A stretch of 64,000 nucleotides of DNA from Capniomyces stellatus (lineage: Eukaryota > Kickxellomycota > Harpellomycetes > Harpellales > Legeriomycetaceae): assembly GCA_001661515.1 (NCBI GenBank), contig LUVW01000008.1, positions 585,100 through 649,099 of the forward strand. Direction: 5' to 3'. Below, one piece after another: positions 23,485 through 36,200 of the stretch. The stretch's first letter is position 1; each line of letters starts with the position of its first letter. The translations under genes and the position numbers were made by a program. The notes under the pieces were generated by a model. It was given only the letters and a program-made list of their open reading frames with translations. It was not told the DNA's origin and made no database searches.

Positions 23485-25633
23485 TTCGGCGTCCTACTGC
23501 TATATATATATATTCATTTTTACTGAAATGCTAAGTATTTTTTTACTGAAATGTTATATTCTTTTTGCTGTAGTTCTTTTCAAGCTTAGTGTCTGTGTTT
23601 TAAATTTAGCCTTTTTTCGTATCACAAACTATAAAATCAACATACTTCACTGGTGTTTTGTTCGCGTTTAATCCGGATTTGTGCAGACTAGCAACACTAA
23701 ATTGCTAATTCGGATACTTTATTCCCAAAGGACAAGCTGTTCTTGTATCGCCGTTCTTTGCAAAAATCGCTTTATGCTATTTAGTTCGTATTAAAGATCT
23801 GTTTAGACTTTTTATCCACACTAAACCTGCCACCAATTTACCACAACCTATTTTTATGCTTTGTTTTGTTTTGCTTTGCTTTATATCAACAATATAAAGT
23901 GATAAATAAAACAAGTAAATTTCTCATTAACTTTTTTTCTCCCTCCAAAACAGCTCTCTACAGTTTATATGCAGGTTTTTTGCTCTTACCCTTTTCTTGC
24001 GTTTGCGTTTGTACCTATGTTTGTTATTGATCTGTGTATTGTGTCTTGCCTAGTTAATATATCCAAATCACAGTGAAGTACTTTATAATCAATATAACAC
24101 CAATTCTTATCAAATCCAGTCTTTATTCTCGATTATTTCCTGGCCCTTTGCCTTTCATTTCATTATGCTTTCACTTTTATTTTTAATAGTAAATTTCTAT
24201 CTACCTGCTCTTGTTTATTTTTGCATTAATTTCGCACTCGAGCTTCTTATTGCTGCACTTTTCAATTAACTTTATCCGGTTTTGGAAACTATATCACCGT
24301 AGATTTGCTAATGTTATGTGTGTTTTATAGTTTTGCTCTACTTTTATTCCACAGTCTTTTTTCGTTATATTTCTTTTTTATTTAAAAAAAAAAAATAACA
24401 GCGTAAAAGTCGATGTGAAATGGTCAGTAACTCCTATTCTATTATGTGTTTGTTATTGTTTGATTAGACTAGACTAATTGTTGATGTAAGAAGCAATTAA
24501 TTAAACAAAGTTGAAATCAGTTGATGAACAGAAATTGAAAATAGCGTTAAACCAATAAAACCCCAGCGTTTTGAATAGCTTAACTTTACACAATTGCTTT
24601 CATGACTTTCCTCATGTTTCATTAGCCACCACTATTTTCTTATTTTCATAAAAAGCTACTTTTGCCACGAGTATTTTTTAGTTTTCCCTAGCAAATTATT
24701 TTTAATAAGCTAATCGCCAGCGAGTTGCCGATTTAGCTATAAAAAAAAGACTCTTCTGGTTATTTCACAGTCAATTTTGTCTTGTCTGAAAAGCTCACCA
24801 AACAGTTGATAGTAGACTTTAGTATCAGGCGTTCTCATAGCGGACACAGGTCTCGGCATTTTTCTCATTTAAACAACAACCCTGTTGAATCGCAAAGACA
24901 TAACAGTTAACTACAATCTAATCAAATGGAGTTTATTTTTAGTCTGGACATCAAACTGCCAAACCCAACGGCCTTTATGTTTATTTCAGTATCAGTAGTT
25001 TTAACTTGCACTAAAAATTTGCTAGAGAGAGTCTTAAAACGTAGCTAACAAGAGCCTAACAGCCTGGGTTTTGTGCTAGAGTGGAGTTGCGTTAGTGGAT
25101 TATTTTCACGTATATATATATATATTTGCATTTGGTATAGTGGGTTTGAGGACTGTGTGTAGCTTAATTTGCTATTTCTGGTATAAGTGTTGGCTTAAGG
25201 CTTTTAATAATTGATATTTGTTCATTTAATCAGATCTTGCTGGTTTCTGGGAATTGTAATATCTTCAAACTTTTTTTGTACAGATTGCTATTAATTACTT
25301 TTGACGAATTGAAAGCACTTTAGCATTTGGATTTATTACGCTCGAATTTTTCTAGAGGAATAGTGACAAAAATAAAAAATTTAAGATTACACTTTATTAG
25401 TAACGAAAATGTTTGGCTAATTACTGTTTTTAATACTTTTATCGTTTCGCATCAGGTAATTGAAATAAATCATGTGTTTGTAAAATGCTTCACTTTTTAC
25501 TTTTACTTTTTATTTTTTATATTTTTCATTTTTCAAATAGCATTTTAATCGCAGTAAGACCTCAAGATTTTTTGAGGTGAAGCCAATTCAATAACTCGAA
25601 TTTTTCAAAGAAATATATCAACAAGTACCAGTA
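23485..25633. other. 2.1 kb divergent intergenic region
   Basis: Shared upstream region of kinesin (-) and the SUZ-domain gene (+), very T-rich, with an (AT)-rich microsatellite near 25112-25125. A 40-codon ATG frame at 24926-25048 with one hydrophobic stretch is the only frame I noted; it is not supported further. Confidence 0.5.
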
Positions 25634-26377
25634 ATGTCGGATCCATTTGACGATTGGGAAAGCGCTGTCGATTCAGGTGTAAGTCAAAAGTTTGCCTCGG
25701 CTTTTCCGTGCATTTTAATCAAGTACATTTTGTAATTACATTTAATAATATTACAGTGCCTTCTTTACCTCAGCTATAATTTGTCTTAATATGAACTCTG
25801 GCTTGGCGCTGTTTAAATAGCTCGAACATAAAGTGCCAACTGTGAAAAGTAAAGTAAATGATGTACAATTGTGGAACCAAGCGTAAGTCAATGTTAACTC
25901 ACCACTTTCATTTTTTATCGAACTTTGCGGTAGCAACATAAATAAGCACCTGAACCAAAATATGATGCTCAAATGCTCATTCCAAGAACCCATTCCAGGA
26001 GTTCGTATCAATAACAGCACCAACTTCATGTAAATAGCAACAAGGCAATGCCACCTACTCAGGTTTTTATTGAAAACCAAAATCGAAGCTTTTACAAACC
26101 CGAGGTAGGCATTGATCTCAATCTACTGGACTGTATAGCCATTTTATGAATCTGAGCTGCGATTTCACTGAGCAAAAAAAAAAAAAAAAGACAATTAAAT
26201 CAAATAATGAACTTATAATAGATCCAACTTCTGACTAGAAGCAAAAAAGATATACTAAAGGCCGAGTCTGTAAAGGAGTCGGTGACGCAAGAGAAGGCGA
26301 TTTGCGAAGAAGAGCAGTTGGAATTAAAAAGAAAAAAGTACCAAGAGGCTCGGGATAAAATATTTGGCGAAAGCTAA
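25634..26377 (+). CDS. SUZ-domain protein, SZRD1-like
   Basis: Small putative RNA-binding protein of 109 residues. Exons 25634-25678, 25821-25882, 26038-26104 and 26222-26377 (phases consistent). The N-terminus MSDPFDDWESAVDSG is the acidic-Trp opening of SZRD1-type proteins (compare -SWEEAADSG). Next come VQLWNQANKAMPPTQVF and the SUZ motif FYKPEIQLLTRSKK followed, after a charged linker, by KYQEARDKIFGES, equivalent to the EAEYAEARKRILG box. SUZ domains bind RNA and often sit with R3H or translation-control proteins; the exact role is unknown. Exon 3 was placed at the acceptor that restores the SUZ motif; an upstream acceptor at 25935 would lead to a stop. Confidence 0.82.
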
Positions 26378-26957
26378 TGTGATTTTAAACCAGAGAGCAG
26401 CACCACTATCGTTTACCCCTTGTATATTTTTACTATTAAATTGGCTTTGATATGTCTAATTCACTTACTCTTTAGCTTGCTTTAGGCACAATTATTTATC
26501 CGTCTTTTGTTATTTTTTTTTTTGTTTGTTTATCAACTTGCCTATACCCACAAACCATTATACAGTCTACCCAAAGTGTCTTGACTAATAGTACAAGCCG
26601 AGTGTCAATATGGAAGCTGCTATTACAACATATCTTGAATTGCTTTGCATATTGAGCTTGATTGGTAGGAATAAAAGAAATATCCCAGAAACCCAATTTA
26701 AACCAATAAAAACTGTTATAACTCATTTTAAACACGGGGTTTTCACCAATAAAAAAGACGGTGATCCAAAAATTTGAAAAAAATCACTTGATTTTGTTGT
26801 TGGGCTTTTAAAACTTTGATTTTCGATTGAAGCAAAGCAATATTGGGTTTCTGTTTTCTCTTTTCTGTTTTCTACTTTCCACTTTCTATTTTCTATTTTT
26901 ACCATTAAGGTTACTTTACAAAGATTCTTTAACCAAAACACAATATTTATACCGAAA
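26378..26957. other. Intergenic; nothing recognised
   Basis: T/A-rich spacer between the SUZ-domain gene and ZNG1, with a CTTTTCTGTTTTCTACTTTCC-like pyrimidine tract near 26855-26900. Confidence 0.5.
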
Positions 26958-29354
26958 ATGGATAACGAAATTCCGGAGCTAGTAATTGCAGAGCAGAACG
27001 ATATCCCAAAGTATATTCGCAGTCTACACAGTTCTTTTTTCTGATTAAAGCACTGCGAATGAAGTGTATATAAATTAAAGGTTGACTTTTTTTTTATATT
27101 TAATTTGCAGATATTAACAAAGAGTGTTGGTTTATTTAGGCATGACTATAATGGGAATGAGGATGGGAATGAAACAACAACAAATGCAGAGTATTCAAGC
27201 AGCATACCTAGCACACCAATTACTATACTGGCAGGCTATTTGGGCGCAGGGAAGACCACTATGCTCAATTATATTTTAAACGAGAATCATGGCAAAAGAA
27301 TAGCAGTTATAATGAATGAGTTTGGAAGCTGTAAGTATGCGATATTGCAAACTTTATCATGATCGTATTGGCTACTTGGTTGGTTTCAAATGGTGTTGTC
27401 AACTAACGATAATAGTTCTAGTTGCTGACAATTGGTTTAATATAAACAAATGTGTATTAGCAAAGGGAATCGATGAGGCCGTAACTTCAACAGGTAACAA
27501 TGGTGAACTGGTTGAAGAGTGGCTGGACTTGGATAACGGCTGCATGTGTTGCACTGTAAAGTAAGTTTTGTGGCCACTGGTTGCTTTGCAGCGGCATGCT
27601 ACACGCTTAATATCTATAATTTGGGCATAATTAATGGGTAGTATCCATACATTATTATTTATTTTGACCTACCTTGAAGCAGGTTAATTTCATTTATAGA
27701 AATAAAATGATTGTTTATCAACTAATAGGGACAAGGGAATAAAGGCGTTGGAGAGTCTGATGGAGAAAAAAGGGAGCTTTGATTATATACTGCTAGAAAC
27801 CACAGGTACGCTTTGATGGCAGCTTTTTTTAAAAAAATTACAATAGAATCATTGGATAGTTTGATTTTTCTGAGAGAAAAAAAAGGTTTGGATGCTAACA
27901 GCAACGTGAATAATGTGTACTGATGTTTATAGGAGTTGCTGACCCAGGCAAGTAATACATTTGAAAGACAGAGCACCAGCGTATAATTTGAGTGCGATGT
28001 TTACTGTAAAATGGTGTTGCAGCCCTGCTCTAACATACACCTATAATGAAAATATGGTTATATTGAATTGGGGAAATATGGCTACTAAAAACAAATAGGG
28101 CAGATAGCTTCGATGCTTTGGACAAACGAGGAATTCGGCAGCGTAATCAAATTGGACGGCGTTATTACAATAGTGGATGCACAGAATGTACTCAGTGAGC
28201 TCAAGAAGGATAAAACAGTACAAAAGGACCAGATATTTAACCAAGGTGCAAGTACAAACGATATCCAAGATGTAGAGCCATTTAAGCCAAACGCTGGGTT
28301 TGAAGACTCGATAAATGATGTTGTCAAGCAAATAGCCTTTGCCGACAGAATAGTGATCAACAAGGTTGATTTGGTAACAGAAGATAAGCTCTGTGTAGTC
28401 AGAGATGCGGTCAGGTGAGTTTTGCAGCACTGGATGTTTGTTTATTTGGTAGCGATATGGCTGACAAAGCTGATGTGATTGTGATTATGATTTCTGACTA
28501 ATAGAGAGATTAATGGGATGGCAGAGCGTTACGAAAGCACTTATTCAAGGTAAGGTGTTTCCAATTAGGAGTAAAAAAAAATGTTTTGGATTAAATAAGT
28601 TTGCGTTACCATGTTTAATCAGCACTTTTATTTAGTTCAGTTTTTGTTTTTTTTTTATTGAATTTCAGTTAAATTTTTGATTTATTTTTGTTTTCTAGAG
28701 TGAACCTAGACTTTGTGTTGAGCATAGGGGCATACTCCAACAACGATAAAATGGAGTTTTACATTGGTTCAGACAAGCCACAAAAAAGAACGAACAGCCA
28801 CTCTATTGATAAGGCAAGTATAACCAACAATAAAGAGAAAGAAATATGAAAAAAAAAGAAAAAGAAAAAGAAAAAGATGGGACGGGCTGTCACTAATAAG
28901 ATTCAATGGTAGTTGCGGCCTCTAACAGACTTGGTTCTTGATTGGCTTTCTGTTTAAATAGGTGACAACATGTTTACTGGAGTTGAAGAATGGTTTGGCG
29001 ATTGACTGGAAGCTTTTGGAGCCTTGGATCCAGGCGTTGTTGTGGGATAATACATGTTTAGGAGTTGAATCTGAGGATGGGGGTTGTGGTTTGGATGGCG
29101 AAGATGAGATGGTTATTCTTAGGCTGAAGGGGATTGTGTCAGTGACAGATTTCTGTGCTCCTTGTGAAACAACAAGAGTTCCCTTTGCCAGGGTGATTGT
29201 GCAGGGAGTTCGCGATATATATGATGCCTTTGAGCTAAAGGACACAAAGAACAATGGGTCTGAACCAATTAATAAGATTGTTGTTATTGGGCGGAACATC
29301 AAGCACCAAGCGATTCAAAAGTCTTGGAGCCTGTTGACAGCGGAGGTTAAATAA
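26958..29354 (+). CDS. ZNG1: ZNG1/CBWD-type zinc metallochaperone GTPase
   Basis: COG0523 (CobW/G3E) GTPase that delivers zinc to methionine aminopeptidase 1. Nine exons: 26958-27010, 27140-27330, 27422-27560, 27729-27805, 27933-27947, 28099-28414, 28505-28549, 28699-28813, 28962-29354; 447 residues, all phases agree. Motifs: N-terminal EIPELVIAE (5-12 region), Walker A GYLGAGKT (50-57), [20 protein letters not shown] with the metal-binding CxCC (122-125), ILLETTGVADPG (G3E switch, about 148-159), NKVDLV (guanine specificity) and a C-terminal CobW_C domain ending [10 protein letters not shown]. The fifth exon is only 15 nt and introns 5 and 8 begin with GC. The Cys of the vertebrate CPELVP docking motif is Ile here. 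Confidence 0.94.
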
Positions 29355-30232
29355 CACTCGTTTAATCTGACATTGGTGCTTCAGGGCTAAAGTTTTGAGG
29401 TTTATAAATAGAACACGTGTTCAGCAAATTGATTGTGTGGAATTGGTAAATAGCCATATGTGTTGGACTAAAGAGGAAGTCTTTCTCAAACTTTTTTTTT
29501 TAGTTGATCGATTTTTAGCTGAAAGTTCAATAAATTACATATTGGTCTAACCCAGGTCTAAAAATAAACATCAGTCAAGCTAGTAGTGACTTTTGGTGTA
29601 GGGGTATTAAGAGTGGTATTGTTGTTCTTGTATTTTTTTTTATTATTGGAAAAGAAAAAATGTAATACAATATCAAAATCTTTGGCAAAACTGTCAAGGT
29701 TGAACTATATTGAATAGTTTGAGGTTGATTTAAAATACAAATAGACGTCATGGACTATGACAGTCCAAGTAGTAAATATAGTCTAGTTGGCATAAATAGT
29801 GAATAAAGCTAAAACAAGGCCAAAGGAAGTAACAAATAAACTAGTGACAAGGATATCTTACTAACGCGATGGCTTGGGTCTTGACGAGAGCAGGAGTAAA
29901 AAAGATGGTGTGCTTTGTTTGGCTTATAAATCAAGAAAAAATATGACAGTAGCTTAAATAGTGATAATTTTGCCCAAGTTCAATTATTTTCTTTTCAAAT
30001 ACAATTTTTTCGAGTAAAAAAAAACGGTGAGTTTAAAAAAAAACGGCCCAACGTTTCCTGCTATTTATTTGGTTGATATATCTAGTTCATTTTTTGAAAA
30101 AAAAAAAAAAAAAGTTGAGATTTGCAGCCAGTTTTCTTTTTTGACCTTTTCAAACTTTTTTTTTTTCAACTTTGATTTTTTTTTCTTCCTCCAAATCTAT
30201 AACTCGGGCAAGAGAAAAAAACAATAGAAAGA
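29355..30232. other. Intergenic; nothing recognised
   Basis: AT-rich, with A-runs near 30020-30110. Holds the ZNG1 3' end and EEF2KMT promoter. Confidence 0.5.
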
Positions 30233-32929
30233 ATGAACGAATTTGAGCAAATGCACTCGGAATGCAAGACTTGCCACAGTGGGTCATATTTGGATCACTC
30301 GATATTATTTGACTGGATCCAAAAGCAATTCTGGCAAAGGATTCCAGCACGGTTGATTACTTGGGTAAGCCGGTTGTTATCTAGATATAAATCCAGTGCA
30401 TGTGTGTGTTTAAGTTGGGAAATTTGGTGCTTTTTGGATTAGAAACTGGTTTTTTTTTTCTTTAGCAAGATTCAAATCATGGTTTGCTATGGCAAAGCGT
30501 TGGAGTACTAAATTGAATATAACAGGTTCTTTCTTTATTTTTCCGTTTTTTTTTGAAATAATAATGGAAATACTTGTAACGGCAATACCAGAAAACCAAG
30601 GACACAAGACCAAGCAACAAAAACAGGTTTTTGGCGTGTGAGGAAATGCAAAACTCGATTTTAAAAGAGGTAGGGATACCAGCTCTGTCTGAAATAAGCA
30701 ATATCCGCCAATATGCATGTTGTGGAAGCGACGGGTAGTTTATGTATGTGTATGTATTTGGTTGATAATAATGGAGACTCTGTGGTTGTTGCTGTTGTTT
30801 TTAGATAATCTTCCACCCACTGACAATCAAGTATAGTCCGTCGAACAGATATATTGTTTCATTTTTGAAGCCATACATTGCGAATATAGAAAATTCGGGA
30901 TTGGTAAGCTCACTGGTGTATACCAAAGTCGCCGTAGAACTGAATTTATTTGGTGTGTAGAGACAGTATTGCAGGGAATGGGACCAATGGTGGCTATGTA
31001 TTTTATTAGGAGGTGAATGACGAATTGATCGAGTTCTACGTGTCCTTGATCGCAACAATGTAAGCGCACTGGTGTATTGATAACGGGGTTGTGGTTGTGG
31101 TTGTTTTGTTGCGTTCGGCTGCTGTATAAATGAAAAGCATCGATACGTTTGTATCAAGGTGTTTAACACGATTTCAACGCGACTCTTATATTAGAGATAC
31201 GGGTGATGATTTGGGGGAAGACTGTTACCAAACATACGTTCTTGACCTGAAGAGCGAATCGCGAATTACTCTGAAACTAAGTCAAAAAACGATTTCAAAC
31301 GGTAAGTGCGTATTGGCTTTGGGTTTTGGCTAGTCGTACCAGAAAATTTACCAGTTTTTTTAATCTTAAATTGAATAGGGACGACCGGCTTGAGGCCATG
31401 GTAAGTATATCTAAACAGTATACATACATTTAAAGTTTCTGCTGCTGCTTTAGGGGGGTGTAGTATGTAGATTTGATGTGAATTGCTAAATGTACAATTT
31501 TTTTGTGAATAAAATAGGAGAGCGAGGTATGTCATATTATTTTTTTAGTTTAGCAGGTTAATATGAAAAAGTCGAAAAAAATTATATATAAATAACGGCC
31601 AAATTTAAGCAGAACATATTCCTATCTTGATATACTTGTTGGGTTTCAAGTTTGTTTGTTTTTGGCTGTTGGGAGAAAGAAAAAAAAGCATAGAAGCAAC
31701 TAAATCATGTTATTAAATGGAATGCTTTTATATAGCTTAAGTATGTCCGACTTTATTTTACAAACGCCAGGTAAATAATACATTGAAGAATTTTTAGAAT
31801 AAAGTACAAAAAAAAAACACACAAGAGGAGGGTATATCTGAAGCATAGACCAGAAGTGAGGCTGGGACTGAAGGTAAGGCTGAAACGCTATAAATGTCAA
31901 ATATGTAGGTATAGTTGAGGACAAACGTGTTTTGGAGCTTGGATCAGGGCCGGGTTTACTGGGATTGGTGTGTTCTTATAATGGAGCGGCACAAGTGGTT
32001 CTGACGGATACAAACAAGGATGTGTTGGAACTGTTAAGGGAGAATTCCGAAATAAGTGAGTCAAGAAACTTAAATACGATGGTTGTATTTGAAATTGGGT
32101 ATATGAAAACCAGGCTGAAAAAGATACTGGTGTAGCAAGGATGCTGTGGGGGGTGTGTATGTATGTGTGTTTGGTGGATAAAGTGAGGAGTGTTTTTACA
32201 AAAACTATAAAATGTGTATTGGTTATATTGATAGATTCGGATGTTGCAGAGAATATAAATGTTGAAGAGTTGGATTGGGACAACGTTGCGTATAGTAATA
32301 TCAGAGGTGAAGATTTTGACGTGATAGTAGGGTCAGACCTGGTAAGTATAGTGTAGAAGTGTGATTTGTTTGACTGCTTTTCTTATTAGAAAATAAAGAA
32401 TAAAGGTGGTTGTAGTATTAGTTGAATTTTGAAGGTGAATTATATTGATGATACATTTGTATAAGTTATTTTATTGTATTTGGATAAAAATTTGTAGGTT
32501 TATGACCCAGATATTGTCCCTAGTTTGGTGAGAGCATTGGAGGTGTTGGTTGTCAACACAAGCCAAATGGTATACATAGCATCAACAATCCGACACTTGG
32601 AGACGTTTAACAAATTTGTTAGGATGATAGGCAAGTAAAAAAAAAAAAAATGAATGTTGGTTTAAGGAGTATGAAGGAGAGGGAAAAAAAAAGAGAGTAG
32701 AGCTGGTTTAGGATTATTTTTTTTTGGGAGGGGGGAGGTAAAGTATTAAGTATAGCATTGTGGGATTTGCAAATTGATGGCGTATATATGTGTGGATACA
32801 ATAGGCGAGAGCGGCAGGTTAACAAGTTCAACGATGGATATTTCAGATCTGAATAGAGTCTTGATCCATGAGGAGGACTCGACGATAATAAAATTGAGTG
32901 TGATAGCGCTAAAACAAAAGAGCGTTTAA
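30233..32929 (+). CDS. eEF2 lysine methyltransferase (EEF2KMT/FAM86, yeast Efm3)
   Basis: SAM-dependent protein-lysine methyltransferase of the seven-strand MTase family 16, expected to methylate elongation factor 2. Twelve exons: 30233-30364, 30592-30669, 30805-30903, 31010-31059, 31138-31301, 31379-31400, 31518-31526, 31735-31769, 31915-32055, 32235-32341, 32498-32630, 32805-32929; total 364 residues with consistent phases. The N-terminal FAM86 region shows FHPLTIKYSPSNRYIVSFL and VNDELIEFYVSLI. The MTase shows TTGLRPW (about 176-182), VLELGSGPG (202-210), VVLTDTN, VEELDWDN and VIVGSDLVYDP. Exons 6 and 7 are 22 and 9 nt. The last intron (32631-32804) starts with GC. Confidence 0.88.
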
Positions 32930-33276
32930 AAGGATGGAATAAAAAAAAAAGGGGGGGAGGGTGAGGAAAATCGAAACGCTATATGATTTACAATAAAACG
33001 GTTTGTAGATTAGTTTAGTAAAGTTCTAAATAAAAAAGCGAATATAAATTAACAAGACAATGAAAAGTTTTTTGATCTAAAATGCTTCTTGTAATGGTTA
33101 AGCGAAGGGAGAGAGGGGAAGTAGGTGGAATCTAAATATTTGATTATAAGATTAATAATATAATAAAAGAGTCGCAAACGACGGAATATACCGTTGTAGG
33201 CAATATAATATAACTACAGGAGAAGATGAAAACAAAAGTAAAATGGAAAAAGTAACGAGTATGGTGGGGTAGGAGA
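32930..33276. other. Convergent intergenic spacer
   Basis: 3' regions of EEF2KMT and dymeclin. Nothing else seen. Confidence 0.5.
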
Positions 33277-36200
33277 TTAGTTGTAAAAGTAATTGAACCA
33301 CAAAAGCAGATCAGAGCTGTTCAGGTTGTGGTCAGCTAGTAGCTTTTTTGATGCTATTGACCAGCCCCAGCCACGGATAAGCTCAGATGTAAAAGCATTG
33401 GGCTGAAAGTGGCAGGTGAAGTGCAAGTCGTCAAGAGTAGTAGTAGTAGTAGTATTAGTAGTAGTAGTGATGGTGGTGGTGGTAGTTGGATTGGGGGTTT
33501 TGGATTCGGTGGGGTGGGGGGAATTGGCGGGGAAGTTGGTGGAGCAAAGCTGGTCGTTTCGTGCGAAATCAGGCCATTTGTTTGAAGCCTCAACAAGAAA
33601 CGGCAGAATCAGCTTGGGAGTAGCCAGGACACCGTCTCTAGATACGCTTTCTATGCTGGTTGACAGGTCGTCGCTGATAAAGCTGACCAAGTTGATGATT
33701 TTGTGTAGGGTTGGGAGTACGTGTAGGTGCAGCATGTACAGATCTTTATCAGTACCAACATCGGCCCCACAGTCAAAGTCAGTTTTTAGCTTTGCAAGTT
33801 TTCCAGCAACAGTTTGTACTTTGTCATCACCACCACCACCTTCGTCACCGCCACCGCTACTACTAGCTTCCCTGTTTTGGCTATCTGGTTGCTGCGGATC
33901 AAGTGTACCGGAACTGTAGATATCTGAGCTGGCTGAAGCACCGTAAAAGTTTACAGGCGTTTTGACTAGCTGGTTGAGACTGAAAATCGAGTCCTTTCTT
34001 CGGACCATTTCATACACCAAGAACTTGTTTTTGGCCGGGGCCTTGTAAACAGTCGCAAGGAGCATCCTGCTGAATATGTAGTGCGTGTCCGAGTACACCA
34101 TAAACTCGCTGATGTTGGGCAGCTGGTTCAGAACTTCAACCGAATGGCTGTCCAAGTCCAAATCTTTTGCTTCCAGCTCGCTGGTTTTGCCACCAACTCT
34201 GCCTCTACACTTGTCTGCTTGTAAACCAGACCCCGTAGCTGCACCACCAACACCACCAAAACTGTCTTTTAGCCCCAGGCTATTTCCGTTTTCTAATGTA
34301 GAGACCTTGCCAATTACTGAGTTGGGAAGTCTGAATTGAGAATCCATGTTTGGGTTTGTAAACAAAGAAATGTTTTTGCCAAGACCAATTGGTGTTACGG
34401 GTTCTGGCTTCAATGGCGGGCTGAAAATACCAGAGGTTAGCGGGGACTCGGGCGGAAATCGTGGCGTTGTAACCTCTTGCCTTAGCTTCGAAACCAGTCT
34501 GGAGTAGTGTTTGGTGATCATTTCGTAGACCCTAAAATACAGTTTAGTTTTAGATTGTGTCAGCTTATTTAATCTGCCATATTTTTGTTGTTGTTATTGT
34601 TATTGTTGTTGTTGTTATTATTTAGTTTTATTTTGCTATCAAAAAAATCAGTCTTGGTTGTTACTTTATCAGTCTTTCCGACAGGTAGTTCGGCATATCC
34701 ACTGCTTTTGGCACTGTATTGGCAAGACAAACCAAAACCAGTTTGTGTATTAACGAGTCCTAAGCACAACGCACATATTCCAGTCATTTCAGAAATTCAA
34801 GAGTTTAGAAATATAATCAAAAAAATCAGCCAAGTATACTTGAAATTAAACTGAATAGCATGTTTGCGCAGTGTATCTACAAATAAAGCACCAATGAAAA
34901 GTAGCAATAAAAAAAACAAAAAAAACATACACACACCTTTACACTAGCCAGATTTTTATGGAATATGTTTAGTAGCTCGCTGATCACAACAAACTCTAGC
35001 GAGTGTGATTTGACGATTTTTCCAGACATCCAAGGTTGGCTGGGAACATTCTAAAAGCACAAAACAAAACAACCAGTAAATAAATAAAATAAACATTAGT
35101 ATGCAGATTTATATTTTTTTCAATTTGATATTGTTGATTCTGTTGCTAATTAAGTATAAATATAGAATCAAGACTTGCCGTTTTCTGCAAGTCCACCACA
35201 TAAGAATCATCAGCGGTCAAAAAAACAATGACGTTGAGGTAGCTATACACCATGAGGCTCGAGTGGTTGCTCAGACTGCTGGTGTTTGTACTGCCGCCTT
35301 GCTTTTCAGAAGGCGACGGTAAAAAGTGTGGATCGCTTTCCAGGTAGCTTGACGTCGTGTACGAGTACTTCATTGTAGGCGTCAAACTCTCACCCAAAGG
35401 CGTCTGCGTGTGGGCTGCTGTGGTTCGCATGTACCCCAGACTAACTCTTCGCGGAATTGGCGTTGTTGGAAGCCCTTTTGCTGTCAACAACGGCGTGCTC
35501 GACTGGCCGCTTGTCAGGCTCGTAAACTTTTGGTTCATGTTACTCAAAAGCTTCAGCATCTACTCATTTGCACGTGTGTATTAGTTAAAGAACATATTAG
35601 AACATGTCGCGTTTTATTAGTATTTCTTATTAAACATAGTTTTAGTATAAATTAAAGACGCTTACAAGCGTTTCAGGATCTGTTCTCGCCAAACAGAATT
35701 CGCGAAAGTTGTTGTTTGCATTCACCAAAAGCGAAAACAAAAACACTGACTCTTCAGTGTTCAGGTTTGTCAACAGCCGGTTAAACAGATTTGTAAATGA
35801 AACCCCTTTACTCGAATGACTCTCGCTCTGATCGTCAACAATGTCGCTAAACGCTACATAAAACGGGTTACTTTCCATTTCAACCTCTCCACTCCCCGCC
35901 TTGTAGCTCATCTGCCCAACAAGCTCGGCCAATAGCACAAACGACCGAAGAACCAGCCTGTCGCTTCCGTAGTATTTCCCCTGTGACTCCCCCCACAAGT
36001 AGTACGAGTACGCGTCAAACAACGCTCCTGTAAACGACCCAAGGTGCTCTTCAGGCTCTGCAATATAAGACAGCAACCGCCTGATAAATGCGTACCCCAG
36101 CGTGCCTCTTTTGTTGCCCTCATCCTCCGCCCCCACATTTGCTACCTTCACCATCTCTGTAAATACATATCCTACCTTTATCTCCTCACCCTCACAGCTT

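Noticed and set aside
24926..25048. 40-codon ATG frame with a hydrophobic stretch
   Set aside because: Too short to judge; no known small membrane protein resembles it.
25884..26035. Alternative ex-frame NKHLNQNMMLK in the SUZ-domain gene
   Set aside because: Leads to a stop before the SUZ motif; the downstream acceptor at 26037 gives the conserved LWNQANKAMPP join.
33425..33480. Plus-strand Val-rich frame over GTAGTAGTA repeats
   Set aside because: It is the antisense of the poly-Thr codons of dymeclin exon 5.
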